A DNA stretch of 62,739 bases, taken from the NCBI RefSeq assembly GCF_000622005.1, contig NZ_JHWV01000016.1, forward strand, positions 1 to 62,739, written 5' to 3'. Under the pieces are notes generated by a model. That model was not told the DNA's origin, ran no database searches, and saw only the letters and a list, made by a program, of their open reading frames with translations. Position numbers and translations under genes: made by a program. The DNA comes from Anaerovibrio sp. RM50 (GTDB lineage: Bacteria; Bacillota; Negativicutes; Selenomonadales; Selenomonadaceae). Positions 35,318 to 44,459 of the stretch are shown here, piece by piece; positions within the stretch are counted from its first letter, which is position 1, and each line of letters opens with the position of its first letter.

Positions 35318-36517
35318 TTATGCGTCTGCAATTGCAGCGATGCCTGGGAGCTCTTTACCCTCAAGGAACTCGAGAGTAGCGCCGCCACCAGTGGAAATAT
35401 GGGAAATCTTGTCGGAAAGACCAGTCTTCTTCAGGGCTGCAATGGAGTCACCGCCACCAACGATGGAAATTGCACCATTCTCGGTAGCCTTGGCAACAGC
35501 CTCAGCAACAGCCAAAGTACCCTTTGCAAAGGCATCGAACTCGAATACGCCCATAGGACCATTCCAAATAACGGTCTTTGCACCCTCAAGAGCCTTTACG
35601 TACTCATCACAGGTCTTAGGACCAGAATCCAGAGCTTCCCAACCCTCTGGAACCTTATCAACATCAACGATCTTGGTGTTGGCAGTAGCAGAGAAGTCAT
35701 CAGCAATGGTTAGGTCAACAGGGAGAACAACCTTTACCCCCTTCTCCTTGGCCTTCTTCAGCTGGCCAAGAGCCTCTTCGAACTTATCCTTCTCGCAGAT
35801 GGAGTTACCGATTGGCAGGCCCTGTGCAGCATCAAAGGTATGAGCCATACCGCCACCGATGATGATGGTATCAACCTTGTCAATCATGTTGGAGATAACG
35901 CCAATCTTATCGGAAACCTTTGCGCCGCCGATGATAGCAACGAATGGACGCTTTGGAGCCTCCAGGGTCTGGCCGATGAACTTAATCTCCTTTTCCATGA
36001 GGAAGCCGGCAACGGACTCAAGGTACTGGGCAACACCAACGTTGGCTGCATGAGCACGGTGGGAAACACCAAATGCATCGTTTACGGCAATGTCAGCCAG
36101 GGAAGCCAGCTGCTTTGCAAATCCAGGGTCATTCTTCTTCTCTTCCTTGTGATAACGGAGGTTCTCTAAGAGGAGAATCTCACCTGGCTTAAGGTCAGCT
36201 GCAGCCTTCTCAGCCTCAGGACCAACACAGTCAGAAACCCACTTAACATCAACGCCCATAACCTCAGATACGCGCTTAACGATGTGCTTGGTGGAGAACT
36301 TGTCCTCGCAGGCCTCAGTAGGACGGCCAATGTGGCAAGCCAGAATAACTGCTGCACCCTGATCCAGCATATACTTAACAGTTTCCTTGGTAGCCTGAAT
36401 ACGAGTATCGTTGGTGATATTCATATTCTCATCAAATGGTACGTTGTAATCTACGCGGCAAAATACCTTCTTACCCTTAAGATCTACATCTTTAATGGTT
36501 TTCTTGTTCATACCCAT
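35318..36517 (-). CDS. pgk: Phosphoglycerate kinase
   Basis: A 399-residue two-domain kinase producing ATP from 1,3-bisphosphoglycerate. It has FCRVDYNVPFDE, CHIGRPTE and the C-terminal GGGDSIAALKK motif. The ATG of MGMNKKTIKDVDLKGKKVF lies 11 nt after GGAGG; an in-frame TTG seven codons upstream overlaps that ribosome site and is rejected. It follows gap, with a hairpin between the two. Confidence 0.95.
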   Translation of the reverse strand: MGMNKKTIKDVDLKGKKVFCRVDYNVPFDENMNITNDTRIQATKETVKYMLDQGAAVILACHIGRPTEACEDKFSTKHIVKRVSEVMGVDVKWVSDCVGPEAEKAAADLKPGEILLLENLRYHKEEKKNDPGFAKQLASLADIAVNDAFGVSHRAHAANVGVAQYLESVAGFLMEKEIKFIGQTLEAPKRPFVAIIGGAKVSDKIGVISNMIDKVDTIIIGGGMAHTFDAAQGLPIGNSICEKDKFEEALGQLKKAKEKGVKVVLPVDLTIADDFSATANTKIVDVDKVPEGWEALDSGPKTCDEYVKALEGAKTVIWNGPMGVFEFDAFAKGTLAVAEAVAKATENGAISIVGGGDSIAALKKTGLSDKISHISTGGGATLEFLEGKELPGIAAIADA

Positions 36518-36545
36518 ATTAATAAAAACCTCCGTCAATAAAATA

Positions 36546-36571
36546 GGTCCGGCCCAAACAAAGGCCGGACC
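36546..36571 (-). terminator. Hairpin/partial terminator between gap and pgk
   Basis: Perfect 9-bp arms GGTCCGGCC and GGCCGGACC around an 8-nt loop; on the minus strand TATTTTATT follows. The imperfect T-run suggests a leaky terminator that lets gap mRNA exceed pgk-tpiA-gpmI mRNA. Confidence 0.65.
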
Positions 36572-36610
36572 TCAATGGATCTTTAAACTATTGTTTTTCG
36601 ATGACGATTA

Positions 36611-37624
36611 TCAGCCTAACTCAGCGAAGTACTTAATGGTACGAACCATCTGGCTGGTGTAGGAGTTCTCGTTATCATACCAGGAAACAACCTGAACCTG
36701 AGTCAGGCCATCACCTACAGGGCTAACCATGGTCTGGGTAGCATCGAAGAGGGAACCGTAACGCATACCAACGATATCGCTGGATACGATCTCGTCCTCG
36801 TTGTAACCGAAGGACTCAGTAGCCTGCTTCTTCATAGCCTCGTTAACCTGCTCTACAGTTACATTGCCCTTAACTACAGCGTAGAGAAGAGTAGTGGAAC
36901 CAGTAGGGGTAGGAACGCGCTGTGCAGCACCGATAAGCTTGCCGTCCAGCTCTGGAATTACAAGGCCGATAGCCTTTGCAGCACCAGTGGAGTTAGGAAC
37001 GATGTTAACAGCTGCAGCACGGGAACGACGGAGGTCACCCTTGCGCTGTGGGCCATCAAGAGTCATCTGGTCACCAGTGTAAGCATGGATAGTAGCCATG
37101 ATACCGGACTGGATTGGAGCCAGATCGTTCAGAGCCTTGGCCATAGGAGCCAGGCAGTTGGTGGTGCAGGAAGCTGCGGAAATAACCTTGTCTTCCTTGG
37201 TGAGTACCTTGTGGTTTACATTGTAAACGATAGTAGGGAGGTCCTTACCTGCTGGAGCAGAAATAACAACCTTCTTAGCACCTGCAGTCAGATGTGCAGA
37301 AGCCTTCTCCTTGGAAGTGTAGAAACCAGTGCACTCCAGAACAACGTCTACATCATGCTGGCCCCAAGGAATCTCTGCTGCGTTAGCGCAAGCATAGATC
37401 TTGATCTCTTTGCCGTTAACAGTGATGGAATCTTCACCAGCAGTTACCTTGTCAGCGTACTTGTAACGACCCTGGGAAGAATCGTACTTCAGAAGATGAG
37501 CCAGCATCTTAGGGCTGGTCAAGTCGTTGATTGCAACAACCTCATAACCCTCTGCGTCGAACATCTGACGGAATGCCAGACGACCAATACGGCCAAAACC
37601 ATTAATAGCTACTTTTACTGCCAT
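36611..37624 (-). CDS. gap: Glyceraldehyde-3-phosphate dehydrogenase
   Basis: A 337-residue NAD-type dehydrogenase with N-terminal Rossmann motif [13 protein letters not shown] and active-site cysteine in [12 protein letters not shown]. It is the first gene of the gap-pgk-tpiA-gpmI operon. The ATG follows AGGGGG. A good promoter and a roughly 130-nt structured leader precede it. Confidence 0.97.
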   Translation of the reverse strand: MAVKVAINGFGRIGRLAFRQMFDAEGYEVVAINDLTSPKMLAHLLKYDSSQGRYKYADKVTAGEDSITVNGKEIKIYACANAAEIPWGQHDVDVVLECTGFYTSKEKASAHLTAGAKKVVISAPAGKDLPTIVYNVNHKVLTKEDKVISAASCTTNCLAPMAKALNDLAPIQSGIMATIHAYTGDQMTLDGPQRKGDLRRSRAAAVNIVPNSTGAAKAIGLVIPELDGKLIGAAQRVPTPTGSTTLLYAVVKGNVTVEQVNEAMKKQATESFGYNEDEIVSSDIVGMRYGSLFDATQTMVSPVGDGLTQVQVVSWYDNENSYTSQMVRTIKYFAELG

Positions 37625-37675
37625 TTGTAAAATACCCCCTAAAAATATATAGATAATAATTTGAGAACACGTCAG

Positions 37676-37732
37676 AAAAAGACACCCATCTACCTGAATG
37701 GCAGACAGATGACGTTCATATATCCTAGTGTC
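37676..37732 (-). promoter_or_regulatory. Structured leader of gap
   Basis: Within the gap 5' leader (minus strand), GACAC/GTGTC encloses an inner CATCT/AGATG stem; the outer 3' arm is followed by TTTTT. This could be an attenuator or mRNA-stabilising stem. No known riboswitch class was recognised. Confidence 0.4.
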
Positions 37733-37753
37733 CCTTATCTTTTAAGTAAGTTA

Positions 37754-37783
37754 ATATTACACCAATTCAAGATGCCTTGTCAA
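37754..37783 (-). promoter_or_regulatory. Promoter of the glycolytic operon
   Basis: On the minus strand a perfect TTGACA, 18-nt spacer and TAATAT, about 130 nt before the gap start codon. Confidence 0.75.
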
Positions 37784-37881
37784 CGCAAATTCATAACCTT
37801 CAGTTAAGTATAGCATAAATAATATGTATCATACTAAAGTAAGCTTACAATCCGTATAAAGTAATAATTTATGCCCCTTTA

Positions 37882-39294
37882 TCAGCAATTTACGGTGGCC
37901 GGCTTATACTCCTTTTTTCCTATCTTTTCCATGGACAGGACAGACTGAACCGCTATGGCACATTCAAGGCGCTTTTTCTGGATTTCACAGCCCACCTCGT
38001 AAGGCTTTCTGATATCGTCATGGAACAGATCTGCGTTGGCATGACAGCCGCCGGAGCAGAAATACTTGGCCCAGCAGGTCTTGCAGCGCTCCTTGTTCAT
38101 TACGTGGGACTCGCGGAAATAACGGGTGATTTCCTCAGCTCCCTCATCCAGATCATCAAATACATTGCCCAGCTTGTACTTGTTGCGGCCTACAAACTGG
38201 TGGCATGGATAAAGATCCCCATTGGCAGCCACCGCATAATATTCGTGGCCGGCACCACAGCCCGCCAGACGCTTGGCCACACATGGACCGTTGGAAAGAT
38301 CCATATTAAAGTGGAAGAAGAAAAAGCCCTTGCCATCACGATGACGCTTCAGATAAAAGTCAGTAAGTCTGTCATACTCGGCAAAAATCTCCGGCAGCAT
38401 CTCTTCAGTAAGACCATAAGGAGAATCCTTCAGAACCACCGGCTCCATGGAAAGGATATCAAAGCCTGCATCTGCCATTGCCTCAACGTCCTTGGTAAAG
38501 TCAAGATTCTCTGCGGTGTAGGTGCCACGCATGTAATAATTATCACCGTTACGGGAATCCACACACTTCTTGAAATTATTCATTACTTTGTCATAGGTGG
38601 GCTGACCGCCGCAGTCAGGGCGCATGTTGTCATGAGTCTCCTTGCGGCCGTCGGTGCTGAGAACCAGGCTTATATTATTGTCGTTAAGCCACTTAATATT
38701 GTCGTCGTTGAGGGCCAGACCGTTGGTGGTGAGGGTCAGCTTGAATTCCTTCCCCGTTTCCTTCTCCCGCTTTCTTACATACTCGGTAACATCCTTCACC
38801 AGTGGCATATTAATGAGAGGCTCTCCGCCAAAGAAATCGATTTCACAATGCTTTCTTGGGCCGCTGTGCTCAATAATATAATCTACTGCAGCACGGCCTA
38901 CCTTGCTGTCCATAAGCTGACGCTCGCCGCCGTACTCACCGGTGTCACCGAAGCAATACTTGCAGCGCATATTGCAGTCATGTGCAGTCATAAGGCACAG
39001 GGACTTAACCAGGCCCTTGGCCTTGAAGGTTGGGGGAACATCGATATCAGGGGCAAAAAGCTGGTTCTTGTCCATGAGAATATGGAGTTCCTCCAGAGCC
39101 TCCTTCAAATCATTTTCCGTATACTTTGATTTAAAATTACTTATAACCTCGTTATCATTATCACCATTAAAAATATCCATTATGTCATAAATCATTTTAT
39201 CGATTACATGGACTGCTCCACTGTTCACATCCAGCAGGATATACATGCCGTTCTGGACGAATTTGTGGATTTTTGTGCTCATTTCATTACTCAT
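37882..39294 (-). CDS. scfB: SCIFF peptide radical SAM maturase (SPASM)
   Basis: A 470-residue radical SAM enzyme that installs thioether cross-links in the Cys-rich SCIFF peptide encoded just upstream. The AdoMet cluster motif is CNMRCKYC (C107, C111, C114); the C-terminal SPASM/twitch region has CGAGHEYYAVAANG, YPCHQF and CKTCWAKYFCSGGC, giving the auxiliary Fe-S cysteines. The N-terminus (GMYILLDVNSGAVHVID) resembles a peptide-binding RRE-like domain. I chose the ATG of MSNEMSTKIHKF after AGGAGA; an in-frame GTG nine codons upstream lies before that ribosome site. Confidence 0.92.
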   Translation of the reverse strand: MSNEMSTKIHKFVQNGMYILLDVNSGAVHVIDKMIYDIMDIFNGDNDNEVISNFKSKYTENDLKEALEELHILMDKNQLFAPDIDVPPTFKAKGLVKSLCLMTAHDCNMRCKYCFGDTGEYGGERQLMDSKVGRAAVDYIIEHSGPRKHCEIDFFGGEPLINMPLVKDVTEYVRKREKETGKEFKLTLTTNGLALNDDNIKWLNDNNISLVLSTDGRKETHDNMRPDCGGQPTYDKVMNNFKKCVDSRNGDNYYMRGTYTAENLDFTKDVEAMADAGFDILSMEPVVLKDSPYGLTEEMLPEIFAEYDRLTDFYLKRHRDGKGFFFFHFNMDLSNGPCVAKRLAGCGAGHEYYAVAANGDLYPCHQFVGRNKYKLGNVFDDLDEGAEEITRYFRESHVMNKERCKTCWAKYFCSGGCHANADLFHDDIRKPYEVGCEIQKKRLECAIAVQSVLSMEKIGKKEYKPATVNC

Positions 39295-39324
39295 AATAAA
39301 ATTGTACTCTCCTAAAAACACAAG

Positions 39325-39350
39325 AAAAAAGCTCCCTCCCGGGGAGCCCT
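39325..39350 (-). terminator. Attenuating terminator between scfA and scfB
   Basis: On the minus strand GCTCCC and GGGAGC pair and are followed by TTTTTT. Its place between the peptide and maturase genes would give much more peptide than enzyme mRNA. Confidence 0.75.
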
Positions 39351-39363
39351 TTTCGCTTAATAA

Positions 39364-39507
39364 TTATTTCTTGCTTTCACAAACCTGATTGCCAACAGTA
39401 CAAGAAGTCTTGCATGCGGACTGGCAGGATGCCTGGCACTCGCCGCAGCCGCCAGAAGTCTTTGTAGCCTGCAGAGTAGGCTCATTTACAGTCTGAATGT
39501 GCTTCAT
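39364..39507 (-). CDS. scfA: SCIFF ranthipeptide precursor
   Basis: A 47-residue precursor with six cysteines (C21, C24, C28, C32, C36, C43) in its C-terminal part, the six-cysteines-in-forty-five pattern. It starts MKHIQTVNEPTLQ and continues SGGCGECQASCQSACKTSC. The ATG lies 8 nt after GAGGAGG. It is too short for many gene callers. The maturase follows after a terminator. The role of the mature peptide is not established. Confidence 0.92.
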   Translation of the reverse strand: MKHIQTVNEPTLQATKTSGGCGECQASCQSACKTSCTVGNQVCESKK

Positions 39508-39545
39508 ATTAGGTAACCTCCTCACCTTAAATAAAGTCCTAAGCT

Positions 39546-39574
39546 ATTTTACCCTTTTTTGTCTTTATATGCAA
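39546..39574 (-). promoter_or_regulatory. Promoter of scfA
   Basis: On the minus strand TTGCAT, 17-nt spacer, TAAAAT, directly after the stop of the upstream deacetylase gene and about 40 nt before scfA. Confidence 0.65.
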
Positions 39575-39577
39575 ATT

Positions 39578-40384
39578 TTAATGCTGGTTTATTCCCAGCT
39601 GGGTCATAATTCTGCCCTTTATCAGACGCCATTTAAATTCCGTAAGCCCAAACATCGGGTGAGGAATGTTGATGCGCTGGAGGAGATAAGGGTTGGTATC
39701 AAAGGTGTTAAGGCCTGCATCTCCCGTAACTGCTGCAAGGTATTCTTCCTCCTTCAGCATATCCAACAGCTCCTGGGTATATTTGCCGTTAGGATAGGAC
39801 AGGGTATAAATGGTATCCACCCCATTCCATTCCATTAAGAGCTTGGACAGCTTCACCTCATCCCGCGCTGTGGTCAGATCCATTTCTGTCAGCGGCAGAT
39901 GGTTGGCAGTGTGGCTGCCTATTTCAACTCCCCTGTGCTGGATATCCTTCAATTGATCCCAGGACATGTAATTTTCCTTGCCGATGTCATTTCCTACCAT
40001 AAAAATAGTAGCCTTCAGTCCCCGCTTTTCCAGGATTGGGAGAAGCTCCGTGTAGTTTGTTTCATAGCCGTCATCAAAGGTGAGAATCACCGGCTTTTCC
40101 GGAAGCTGCTGCAGCCCCTTCTTTGCCCTTAAATAGTCCCTTATAGAAATGGTGGTATAGCCCTGCTCTTCCAGATAATCAAGCTGGGCCTCAAATTCTG
40201 CCGGCGGTACATTGTACTCGTAGGCCTTGTCCGGGTTCTTTTCCTGTACCATGTGGTACTCCAAAATAGGGAAGCCCTCGGGAGCCGGCTGGGATAAAAG
40301 ATACTGAATCCCTGCAAACAGTACCACTGCCCCAAGGACAACAACCAATAATGCTATCTTAATAAACCTCATATACTTCTTCAA
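39578..40384 (-). CDS. Membrane-anchored polysaccharide deacetylase (NodB domain)
   Basis: A 268-residue protein with an N-terminal membrane anchor (residues 8-28) and a CE4/NodB domain facing outward. Metal and catalytic motifs are TFDDGYETN and SHTANH, followed by the YPNGKY motif. It probably removes N-acetyl groups from peptidoglycan or another envelope glycan. The TTG start overlaps the whiA stop by four bases; an ATG four codons later is an alternative start. It is the last gene of the cell-envelope operon that starts with the PBP. Confidence 0.85.
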   Translation of the reverse strand: MKKYMRFIKIALLVVVLGAVVLFAGIQYLLSQPAPEGFPILEYHMVQEKNPDKAYEYNVPPAEFEAQLDYLEEQGYTTISIRDYLRAKKGLQQLPEKPVILTFDDGYETNYTELLPILEKRGLKATIFMVGNDIGKENYMSWDQLKDIQHRGVEIGSHTANHLPLTEMDLTTARDEVKLSKLLMEWNGVDTIYTLSYPNGKYTQELLDMLKEEEYLAAVTGDAGLNTFDTNPYLLQRINIPHPMFGLTEFKWRLIKGRIMTQLGINQH

Positions 40385-41337
40385 TCATCTTCACCTTTTT
40401 CTTTATTTTTCCCCCGCAGCTCCTCTGCCAGGGTCACCAGCTTCCTCAGCCGATGATTGACACAGGACTTGGTTACCAAAAGCATTTCCGCCAGCTCCGC
40501 CAATGTGGCATCGGGATTATCCTGCCGACATTGGGCTGTCTTTCTGAGGGCCTTGGTAAGTCCCTCCAGCTTTCCCTCGTCCTTTAGATATTTTATGCAC
40601 TCATTTTGATAAATGGCCGCGTCCACGGTTTTTTGGAGATTGGCAGTTTCGCAGTTAACCAATCGGTTAACCTGGTTGCGGACTTCCTTAAGATTGCGGC
40701 CTCCCTCAAATTCCTCCAGTGATTTGGACGCGCCGATTATGGACAAAAAATCCATAATGGCCTCCCCGTCCTTCATATATATAAGGTAATGGTTCTTACG
40801 GTCGGTAAAGCCTGCAGGAAAGCCCATACGCTTCAGCACCCCTGCAATGGTGTCCGCAAAACCGTAATTTGAAGTAACCATTTCCAGATGGCACTCCGCC
40901 TCAGGCTTGTTGATACTGCCTCCCCCCATAAAAGCACCACGAAGATAGGCGTGGCGGCAGCAAACTTTCTTCAGCAGGGCCTTGTCCCGGCCCAGGGAAC
41001 CCTCCGTTTCCCCCAGCATCCCCAGCTTTTCCATCAGGGGACGCACCAAAGGAGAGGGCACCACCCTAACCATGTAGCGGTTGTTTTTCTTCAGCCGCTT
41101 GCTGCGTGTTACAGTAACCTCAGTCTGCACGTCACTGGTGGCTTTCAAAAGGCTAAGGGTCTTTCTGGCCACCGCCGCGTTTTCAGTTACATAATTCAGC
41201 CCCAGGGTCATGTTTGGCCCCAGTGTCATGGAGGCACCCATACGCAAAAGCGCTGCCAGCTCCGCAGTCTGGCAGCATAATTTTTTATCCAGTTTGTGGG
41301 CCAGCTCATTTTTCACATCAGCTGCAAAAGATGGCAT
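40381..41337 (-). CDS. whiA: WhiA-type DNA-binding regulator
   Basis: A 318-residue protein with an N-terminal degenerate LAGLIDADG endonuclease-like domain (CCRHAYLRGAFMGGGSINKPE) and a C-terminal helix-turn-helix (DNPDATLAELAEMLLVTKSCVNHRLRKL). Relatives affect cell division and chromosome segregation in Bacillota and sporulation in actinomycetes. The order rapZ-yvcK-whiA is the standard Bacillota arrangement. Confidence 0.95.
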   Translation of the reverse strand: MPSFAADVKNELAHKLDKKLCCQTAELAALLRMGASMTLGPNMTLGLNYVTENAAVARKTLSLLKATSDVQTEVTVTRSKRLKKNNRYMVRVVPSPLVRPLMEKLGMLGETEGSLGRDKALLKKVCCRHAYLRGAFMGGGSINKPEAECHLEMVTSNYGFADTIAGVLKRMGFPAGFTDRKNHYLIYMKDGEAIMDFLSIIGASKSLEEFEGGRNLKEVRNQVNRLVNCETANLQKTVDAAIYQNECIKYLKDEGKLEGLTKALRKTAQCRQDNPDATLAELAEMLLVTKSCVNHRLRKLVTLAEELRGKNKEKGEDD

Positions 41338-41373
41338 ATTTTTCTCACCAAACTTCTATTTATAATCTTTCTT

Positions 41374-42687
41374 TTAATGTCTCTTGATTTCGTCCAGACC
41401 GGCCTTTATGCCGTAAACTGCCCGCATAACACTGCTGGCCAGCTTGCGGGAGTCATGGTAAATTGCATCCTTGCCGCTTATAAGGTCTGCCTTTATAAGA
41501 CCAACCCCCAGAGCATTCAATGCATCATCGTCCACCTTCACCGGATAAGCACCCTTTTCCGCGTATTTCTGGGCCAAATCCTCCGGAACAGGAGTGGAAT
41601 TTACAATAACATAATCTATGGCCTGTCGCCCTGCATGATCCAAAATGGCCTTTACATGCATGGAGGCGGTGTAACCATCGGTCTCCCCCGGCTGGGTCAT
41701 AACATTACAAATGTAAATCTTAATGGCCTTGCTGCGGCAGATGGCATCGCCTATACCCTCCACCAAAAGATTTGGCATTATGCTGGTATAAAGGCTGCCA
41801 GGCCCCAAAACTATGGCATTGGCGTCACGGATAGCATCCAGTGAGGACTGGACCGCCTCCACATGCTCAGGGAAAAGCTTAACCCGATGAATCCTTTTAT
41901 GAACCTCCGGAATGTGGGATTCGCCGCAGACAATGGTGCCATCCTCCATAATGGCATCCAGTCGAACGTGCTCCTTGCTGGCAGGAAGTACGCGGCCCTT
42001 CACCGCCAGAACCTTGGAGGATTCAGCCAGAGCTGTTTCCACATCTCCTGTTACCTCCGCCATGGCAGCAATAAAGAGATTTCCGAAGCTATGGCCAGAC
42101 AGAGAGCTGCTGCCGCCAAAGCGGTGCTGGAAAAGTTTCTCCATTAATGGCTCCTTATCAGCCAAGGCTACCAGACAGTTACGCATATCCCCCGGCGGGA
42201 TAATGCCCAGCTCCTCACGAAGCCGCCCGGAGGATCCTCCATCATCGGCCACAGTAACCACCGCCGTAACGTTGGTGGTAACCTCCTTGATACCGCGAAG
42301 CAACACGCTGAGGCCATGACCGCCGCCCACTACGGTGACAGCAGGGCCCTTGCCCAGCATGCGCTTTTCATAGATTAAATCCACCAGCTTTTCCGAGGAT
42401 GATGGATAAACCACATCGATAACGGACTGGATTATAAAACGGGCCGCCATGGCCATAATCAAAAAGCCAATGACCACCATTACTGAGCCTATAACCGCCG
42501 TGGCTGTATAGGTATATTCCCCGGAGAAGGTATAAACAGCCCAGAATATGGACTCCTCTATACTATCTATGTATTTGTAGTTGAACATAATTGCTATGCC
42601 CAGACTGGCCAACATAACACCGGCGGCAAACAGCAGCAGCCAGCGCTTGAATCTCATGCCTGGATACAACCATTTCAAAAAATTCAT
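41374..42687 (-). CDS. yvcK: YvcK/GlmR-type gluconeogenesis factor with N-terminal membrane helices
   Basis: A 437-residue CofD-like protein (VTVVGGGHGLSVLLRG, TVADDGGSSGRLREELGIIPPGDMRN, LGPGSLYTSIMPNLLV). It binds UDP-GlcNAc in B. subtilis and steers carbon toward peptidoglycan precursors. Unlike the soluble B. subtilis form it has about 110 extra N-terminal residues with two membrane helices (about 15-38 and 58-85). The ATG follows GGAGTAACAAAC. Confidence 0.93.
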   Translation of the reverse strand: MNFLKWLYPGMRFKRWLLLFAAGVMLASLGIAIMFNYKYIDSIEESIFWAVYTFSGEYTYTATAVIGSVMVVIGFLIMAMAARFIIQSVIDVVYPSSSEKLVDLIYEKRMLGKGPAVTVVGGGHGLSVLLRGIKEVTTNVTAVVTVADDGGSSGRLREELGIIPPGDMRNCLVALADKEPLMEKLFQHRFGGSSSLSGHSFGNLFIAAMAEVTGDVETALAESSKVLAVKGRVLPASKEHVRLDAIMEDGTIVCGESHIPEVHKRIHRVKLFPEHVEAVQSSLDAIRDANAIVLGPGSLYTSIMPNLLVEGIGDAICRSKAIKIYICNVMTQPGETDGYTASMHVKAILDHAGRQAIDYVIVNSTPVPEDLAQKYAEKGAYPVKVDDDALNALGVGLIKADLISGKDAIYHDSRKLASSVMRAVYGIKAGLDEIKRH

Positions 42688-42700
42688 TGTTTGTTACTCC

Positions 42701-43603
42701 TTAACATTCCTCGCGAACGTGTTCCCAAACATCATTTTTCATAAGATCACGGTGCTCCAAATTCACCAGATATCCCTTGTCCTTCAACCTGTCATATATG
42801 TGTTTTGCAATAAACACAGATCTGTGCATGCCCCCTGTGCAGCCCACAGCAATTACCAGCTGGGTCTTGCCCTCTTTCTCGTACTGGGGCATAAGAAAAT
42901 CTATCATATTGTCCAGATGTTTCTCAAACTCCTTGGTCACAGGATATTGCTCGATATACTGGCCCACCTCCGGCACGGCACCACTCTTATGGCGCATGGA
43001 TTCCACGTAAAATGGGTTTGGCAAAAAGCGCACATCAAACACCAGATCAGCATCCAGTGGCATACCAAACTTAAATCCAAAGGACATTACATTTGTGTTG
43101 AGTCTGTCCCCTGGCTTGGAGGCAAAAATATTCAGGATTTTTTCCTTCAATTCAATTTTCTTCAAATCTGAGGTATCAATAATATATGTGGCCTTGTTTC
43201 TGATTGGGGCCAGACGTTCACGCTCCTTGGCAACTCCCTCGGGAATTCTGGAGCTTGGGGCCATTGGATGACGGCGGCGTGTTTCCTTGTAACGGCGGAT
43301 AATGGCCGCATCAGAGGCATCCATAAAGAGCATTACATAGGGCTGATTATCCCTATCCATGTTTTCCAATACGTGGATAAAGGTATCGAAGAATTCCCGG
43401 CTCCTGGTATCCACCACCAGTACCACCTTGTTTACATGACCATCGGAATGACGGCAAAGCTCAGCAAATTTAGGTATAAATACAGGAGGCAGATTATCGA
43501 TAACAAAATACCCCACATCCTCCATGTAACGGCACGCCTGGGTTTTGCCCGCCCCGGACATGCCAGTTACGATAATAAAATCCATTCTTTCATCTCTATC
43601 CAT
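42701..43603 (-). CDS. rapZ: RNase adapter/nucleotide-binding protein RapZ
   Basis: A 300-residue protein with Walker A GMSGAGKT, the DTRSREF motif and the C-terminal VGCTGGMHRSVFIA phosphate-binding motif. In enterobacteria RapZ senses glucosamine-6-phosphate; in Bacillota (YvcJ) it has GTPase/ATPase activity. I chose the ATG of MDRDERMDFIIVTG, 6 nt after AAGGAGG; a TTG six codons upstream overlaps that site. Confidence 0.95.
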   Translation of the reverse strand: MDRDERMDFIIVTGMSGAGKTQACRYMEDVGYFVIDNLPPVFIPKFAELCRHSDGHVNKVVLVVDTRSREFFDTFIHVLENMDRDNQPYVMLFMDASDAAIIRRYKETRRRHPMAPSSRIPEGVAKERERLAPIRNKATYIIDTSDLKKIELKEKILNIFASKPGDRLNTNVMSFGFKFGMPLDADLVFDVRFLPNPFYVESMRHKSGAVPEVGQYIEQYPVTKEFEKHLDNMIDFLMPQYEKEGKTQLVIAVGCTGGMHRSVFIAKHIYDRLKDKGYLVNLEHRDLMKNDVWEHVREEC

Positions 43604-43629
43604 AACAGCCTCCTTCTTCAATCAGCCTG

Positions 43630-44427
43630 TTAGTCCAGACAGAATCTCTCAATAGCCTCTGCAACACCATCATTGTCGCAGTCAGCCACCTCATATCCTG
43701 CAATTTTCTTTACGTTTTCGTTGGCATTGCCCATAGCCACCCCAAAGCCTGCCGTCTCAAGCATGGTGAGATCGTTGTTTGAGTCCCCAATGGCCAAAAC
43801 CGCTTCCATTGGTATATTATACTTTTCAGCCATCCTGGCAATAGCAGTGCCCTTATTTACTCCCGGTTTAATAAGCTCAATATAAATCGGGGTTGATTTA
43901 ACAGCCACAATACGGCCCTTAAACTTCTCCGAAATAGTTTCAACCACCCTGTCCCCTTCCTCAGGGTTATCCACCATAATCAAAAGCTTTGGCACATTGT
44001 CCATGTACTTTTTCAGCTCATCCCCCACGGCATTGCCCTTAACCCCTGCGGCACGGCAGTAATAGGCAGATTTGTCATTTTCCTTGCGGTAATAGAGGTT
44101 ATCGTTACTATAAACCTGAATGTACAGCTTTTGGGACTCCGCAAACTCCACCAGCTCCTCCACCAGGCTGCGGTCCAGATATGAGGCGAAAATTTCTTCC
44201 CCTTCCACGGTCTTTATAATAGCTCCATTACAGGTGATAATAGGCACATTAACCCCCAGATCCTTTACAAAGGGCAGGGCAGAAATGTGCATTCTTCCCG
44301 TGGCTACAGTGAAAATCACCCCCGAGTCCATGGCCTTTTTGACAGCCTTCTTAATCCCGTCACTAATCTGACGTTGGCTGTTCAGCAGGGTACCATCCAT
44401 ATCTGTAACAAAGAGCTTAGCTTTCAT
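43630..44427 (-). CDS. Cof-type HAD family phosphatase
   Basis: A 265-residue HAD hydrolase with C2b cap. Motif I is FVTDMDGTLLNS, motif II TVATGRM, motif III the K in KGTAIARM, motif IV IGDSNNDLTML. It dephosphorylates a sugar phosphate, nucleotide or cofactor; the substrate cannot be read. I chose the ATG after GGAAAGG; an ATG 11 codons upstream overlaps the PBP stop and has no ribosome site. It is in the operon between the PBP and rapZ genes. Confidence 0.85.
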   Translation of the reverse strand: MKAKLFVTDMDGTLLNSQRQISDGIKKAVKKAMDSGVIFTVATGRMHISALPFVKDLGVNVPIITCNGAIIKTVEGEEIFASYLDRSLVEELVEFAESQKLYIQVYSNDNLYYRKENDKSAYYCRAAGVKGNAVGDELKKYMDNVPKLLIMVDNPEEGDRVVETISEKFKGRIVAVKSTPIYIELIKPGVNKGTAIARMAEKYNIPMEAVLAIGDSNNDLTMLETAGFGVAMGNANENVKKIAGYEVADCDNDGVAEAIERFCLD

Positions 44428-44459
44428 AATACCTTTCCTTTCATTAAATAGCTCAACCA

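Noticed and set aside
38020-39129. Plus-strand hydrophobic frame opposite scfB
   Set aside because: Shadow of the radical SAM maturase.
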